A stretch of 30,961 nt of DNA from Bacteroidales bacterium. GTDB lineage: Bacteria > Bacteroidota > Bacteroidia > Bacteroidales > Muribaculaceae. The DNA lies in the NCBI GenBank assembly GCA_900769345.1, contig CAAGGJ010000080.1, forward strand, positions 1 to 30,961, written 5' to 3'. The position numbers and the translations under genes are program-made. The notes under the pieces are model-generated. The model was given only the letters and a program-made list of their open reading frames with translations, was not told where the DNA came from and did not search any database. Below are positions 29,327 through 30,961 of the stretch, piece after piece (position 1 is the first letter of the stretch; every line of letters starts with the position of its first letter).

Positions 29327-30556
29327 ATGGGTAAAGTATTGATTATCGGTTGTGGAGGTGTAGGAACCGTTGTGGCTCACAAGTGTGCCCAAAATCCCGA
29401 CGTGTTTGAACAAATCGTCATCGCTTCTCGCACCAAAAGCAAATGCGACGCCGTGGCAAAAGCTATTGGCGCGCCTAACATAACCACCGACGCTGTCGAT
29501 GCCGATAGCGTGCCGCAATTGGTTGAACTTTTCAAAAAGCATCGCCCCGACATCGTCATCAACGTGGCGCTGCCTTATCAGGACTTGACTATCATGGACG
29601 CTTGCTTGGAATGTGGCGTCAACTATCTCGACACTGCTAACTACGAACCTCGCGACGAGGCGCACTTCGAATATAGCTGGCAATGGGCTTATCGCGAACG
29701 CTTCGAAAAAGCGGGCCTGACTGCTATTCTCGGTTGTGGTTTCGACCCGGGTGTGACCAGTGTCTACACTGCTTATGCTGCCAAGCATCACTTCAAGGAA
29801 ATTCAATACCTCGATATCGTTGACTGCAACGCGGGTAACCACCACAAGGCTTTTGCCACTAACTTCAATCCCGAAATAAATATCCGAGAAATCACTCAAA
29901 AAGGTTTGTACTGGGAAAACGGTCAGTGGGTAGAAACCGAACCGCTTGAGATTCACCAACCTCTCACCTATCCCGAAATAGGCCCGCGCGAAAGCTATTT
30001 GCTTCACCACGAGGAAATCGAAAGCTTGGTGCTCAACTATCCCTCCATCAAGCGCGCTCGATTCTGGATGACTTTCGGTCAGCAATATCTCACTTATCTC
30101 GATTGCATACAAAACTTAGGCATGAGCCGTATCGACGAAATAGAATACTCGGCTCCGCTTGCCGACAACCCCGACAAGACTGTGAAGGTGAAGATTGTGC
30201 CTCTGCAATTCCTCAAGGCTGTGCTTCCTAACCCGCAGGACCTCGGCTCGAACTACGACGGCCAGACCAGCATAGGCTGCCGCATTCGCGGTATCGGAAA
30301 CGATGGTAAGGAACTTACCTACTACATCTACAACAACTGCTCGCACGAGGCTGCTTACAAGGAAACCGGCATGCAGGGCGTGAGCTACACCACCGGCGTT
30401 CCTGCCATGACAGGCGCCATGATGTTCCTCAAAGGCATCTGGAACAAGCCGGGCGTTCACAATGTGGAAGAATTCGATCCCGATCCATTCCTCGATGTGC
30501 TCAACAAGCAAGGCCTACCCTGGCACGAAATATTCAATGGCGACCTCGAACTGTAA
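29327..30556 (+). CDS. Carboxynorspermidine synthase (saccharopine dehydrogenase family)
   Basis: A 409-residue NADPH-dependent enzyme that condenses aspartate semialdehyde with a diamine (diaminopropane or putrescine) to make carboxynorspermidine or carboxyspermidine, the polyamine route used by Bacteroidetes. The Rossmann loop GCGGVG is at 8-13, then ASRTKSKCDAVA (33-44) binds the cofactor. NVALPYQDLTIMDACLECGVNYLDTANYE (79-107) and GCGFDPGVTSVY (about 137-148) are typical of this subfamily. Its decarboxylase partner is not next to it here, as the fold-type III decarboxylase at 3219-4427 lies in a different locus and looks distinct. True lysine-pathway saccharopine dehydrogenase is a less likely reading. 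Confidence 0.88.
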   Translation: MGKVLIIGCGGVGTVVAHKCAQNPDVFEQIVIASRTKSKCDAVAKAIGAPNITTDAVDADSVPQLVELFKKHRPDIVINVALPYQDLTIMDACLECGVNYLDTANYEPRDEAHFEYSWQWAYRERFEKAGLTAILGCGFDPGVTSVYTAYAAKHHFKEIQYLDIVDCNAGNHHKAFATNFNPEINIREITQKGLYWENGQWVETEPLEIHQPLTYPEIGPRESYLLHHEEIESLVLNYPSIKRARFWMTFGQQYLTYLDCIQNLGMSRIDEIEYSAPLADNPDKTVKVKIVPLQFLKAVLPNPQDLGSNYDGQTSIGCRIRGIGNDGKELTYYIYNNCSHEAAYKETGMQGVSYTTGVPAMTGAMMFLKGIWNKPGVHNVEEFDPDPFLDVLNKQGLPWHEIFNGDLEL

Positions 30557-30589
30557 TATCTCGCAATAGAGCACAACTCATAAAACATT

Positions 30590-30635
30590 AATGCGGCATC
30601 ACGATTTACATTTATCGCGATGCCGCATTCTTTTT
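30590..30635 (+). terminator. Terminator after the carboxynorspermidine synthase gene
   Basis: AATGCGGCATC (30590-30600) pairs with GATGCCGCATT (30619-30629); the stem continues inward with CGAT/ATCG after one mismatch. CTTTTT follows. It lies between convergent genes and may also serve the minus-strand gene. Confidence 0.9.
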
Positions 30636-30652
30636 GCGCTCGGCTTATGCCA

Positions 30653-30829
30653 TTATGCAGGTTGCCACTTGCAGCGCACCGGCGATACTATGGCTTCTTC
30701 CTTCTTCAAGGCTGCAAATGCCTTATCCACTTCCTTGCGGTCGATGCCTGTAATCTTTGCTACTTCGCCTGCCGATACAGGCTTGCCTGCTTCACGCATT
30801 GCGTTCAATACTTGTTCTTTTGTTTCCAT
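30653..30829 (-). CDS. 58-residue winged-helix-like DNA-binding protein
   Basis: A short gene on the minus strand encoding 58 residues, beginning METKEQVLNAMREAGKPVSA and ending VSPVRCKWQPA with TAA at 30653-30655. The helix-turn-helix pattern is clear: helix 1 EQVLNAMREAG, helix 2 SAGEVAKITG, recognition helix DRKEVDKAFAALKKEE, then a short wing IVSPVRCKWQ. Small proteins of this kind are widespread in Bacteroidales and are annotated as transcriptional regulators of unknown target. It is convergent with the carboxynorspermidine synthase gene. Its coding reality is supported by codon-like composition and by the domain pattern over its full length. Confidence 0.8.
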   Translation of the reverse strand: METKEQVLNAMREAGKPVSAGEVAKITGIDRKEVDKAFAALKKEEAIVSPVRCKWQPA

Positions 30830-30885
30830 TTATTCTATGAATATTATTGGTTAATAATTAGGGTGTCCAGTTTTGCGTCCCAATT

Positions 30886-30961
30886 TTAAATCGCTTTTTT
30901 AAGTGTTTTGGTTCGCTCTGTAACCCAGTTTATGGGCAAATGCTCGGCTCTCCAAGCATCA
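30886..30961 (-). CDS. 3' end of an unidentified ORF at the window edge
   Basis: On the minus strand the frame entering from the right edge reads DAWRAEHLPINWVTERTKTL then KKAI and stops at TAA (30886-30888). The composition is protein-like, but 24 residues are too few to name a family. The AT-rich tail AGGGTGTCCAGTTTTGCGTC just after the stop (30859-30880) resembles the terminal inverted repeat region of an insertion sequence, so a transposase end is one possibility. The other end lies outside the window. Confidence 0.35.
   Translation of the reverse strand, partial: DAWRAEHLPINWVTERTKTLKKAI

Noticed and set aside
29303..30112. Minus-strand frame of 269 residues
   Set aside because: It is antisense to the well-supported carboxynorspermidine synthase gene and has no motif.

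Overview
The window looks like chromosomal DNA from a member of the order Bacteroidales (Bacteroidota). A gut family such as Muribaculaceae or Prevotellaceae is plausible, but the genus cannot be fixed from the sequence alone. The evidence is a type IX secretion (T9SS) C-terminal sorting domain, the glycine-lipid acyltransferase pair GlsB/GlsA, a DUF4831 protein, Wzi-type outer-membrane barrels, and repeated TTTG / 19-20 bp / TAnnTTTG promoters in place of sigma70-type boxes.

Left part (1-6893, + strand): a glycan biosynthesis locus. It opens with the 3' end of a GxxExxY (PDDEXK_3) gene and three tandem copies of a 49-69 bp repeat. Next come a GT4 glycosyltransferase, an NAD-dependent epimerase, a PglC-like monotopic phosphoglycosyltransferase, a fold-type III PLP decarboxylase, an ATP-grasp ligase and a DegT-type sugar aminotransferase, closed by a strong terminator. 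The four middle genes are visibly AT-richer than the two flanking genes, which suggests an exchangeable cassette. The decarboxylase/ATP-grasp pair is the best candidate here for an undescribed activity: making and attaching an amine or amino-acyl group on the glycan.

Middle part (7096-19333): mostly housekeeping genes. On the minus strand there are a T9SS cargo protein, an outer-membrane barrel gene followed by lptC, a trmD / FtsB-like / small membrane protein unit, an NlpC/P60 hydrolase, and nnr followed by a DUF4831 gene. hpt-adk runs on the plus strand. A tRNA-Gln(UUG) and tyrS follow on the minus strand.

Right-middle part (19399-25410, - strand): a probable six-gene unit glsA-glsB-(Wzi barrel-lipoprotein)x2. 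The Wzi/lipoprotein pair is a tandem segmental duplication, and both copies keep the same ATGA start/stop overlap. The arrangement places ornithine/glycine-lipid-type acyltransferases together with outer-membrane barrels.

Right part (25535-30961): a plus-strand pair made of a polytopic membrane protein and a DUF115/Maf-like putative glycosyltransferase, then corA (-), a carboxynorspermidine synthase gene (+) for polyamine synthesis, a 58-residue winged-helix-like protein (-), and the 3' end of an unidentified minus-strand ORF at the edge, possibly part of a mobile element.

All calls rest on reading the sequence and on remembered family motifs. No database search was run.
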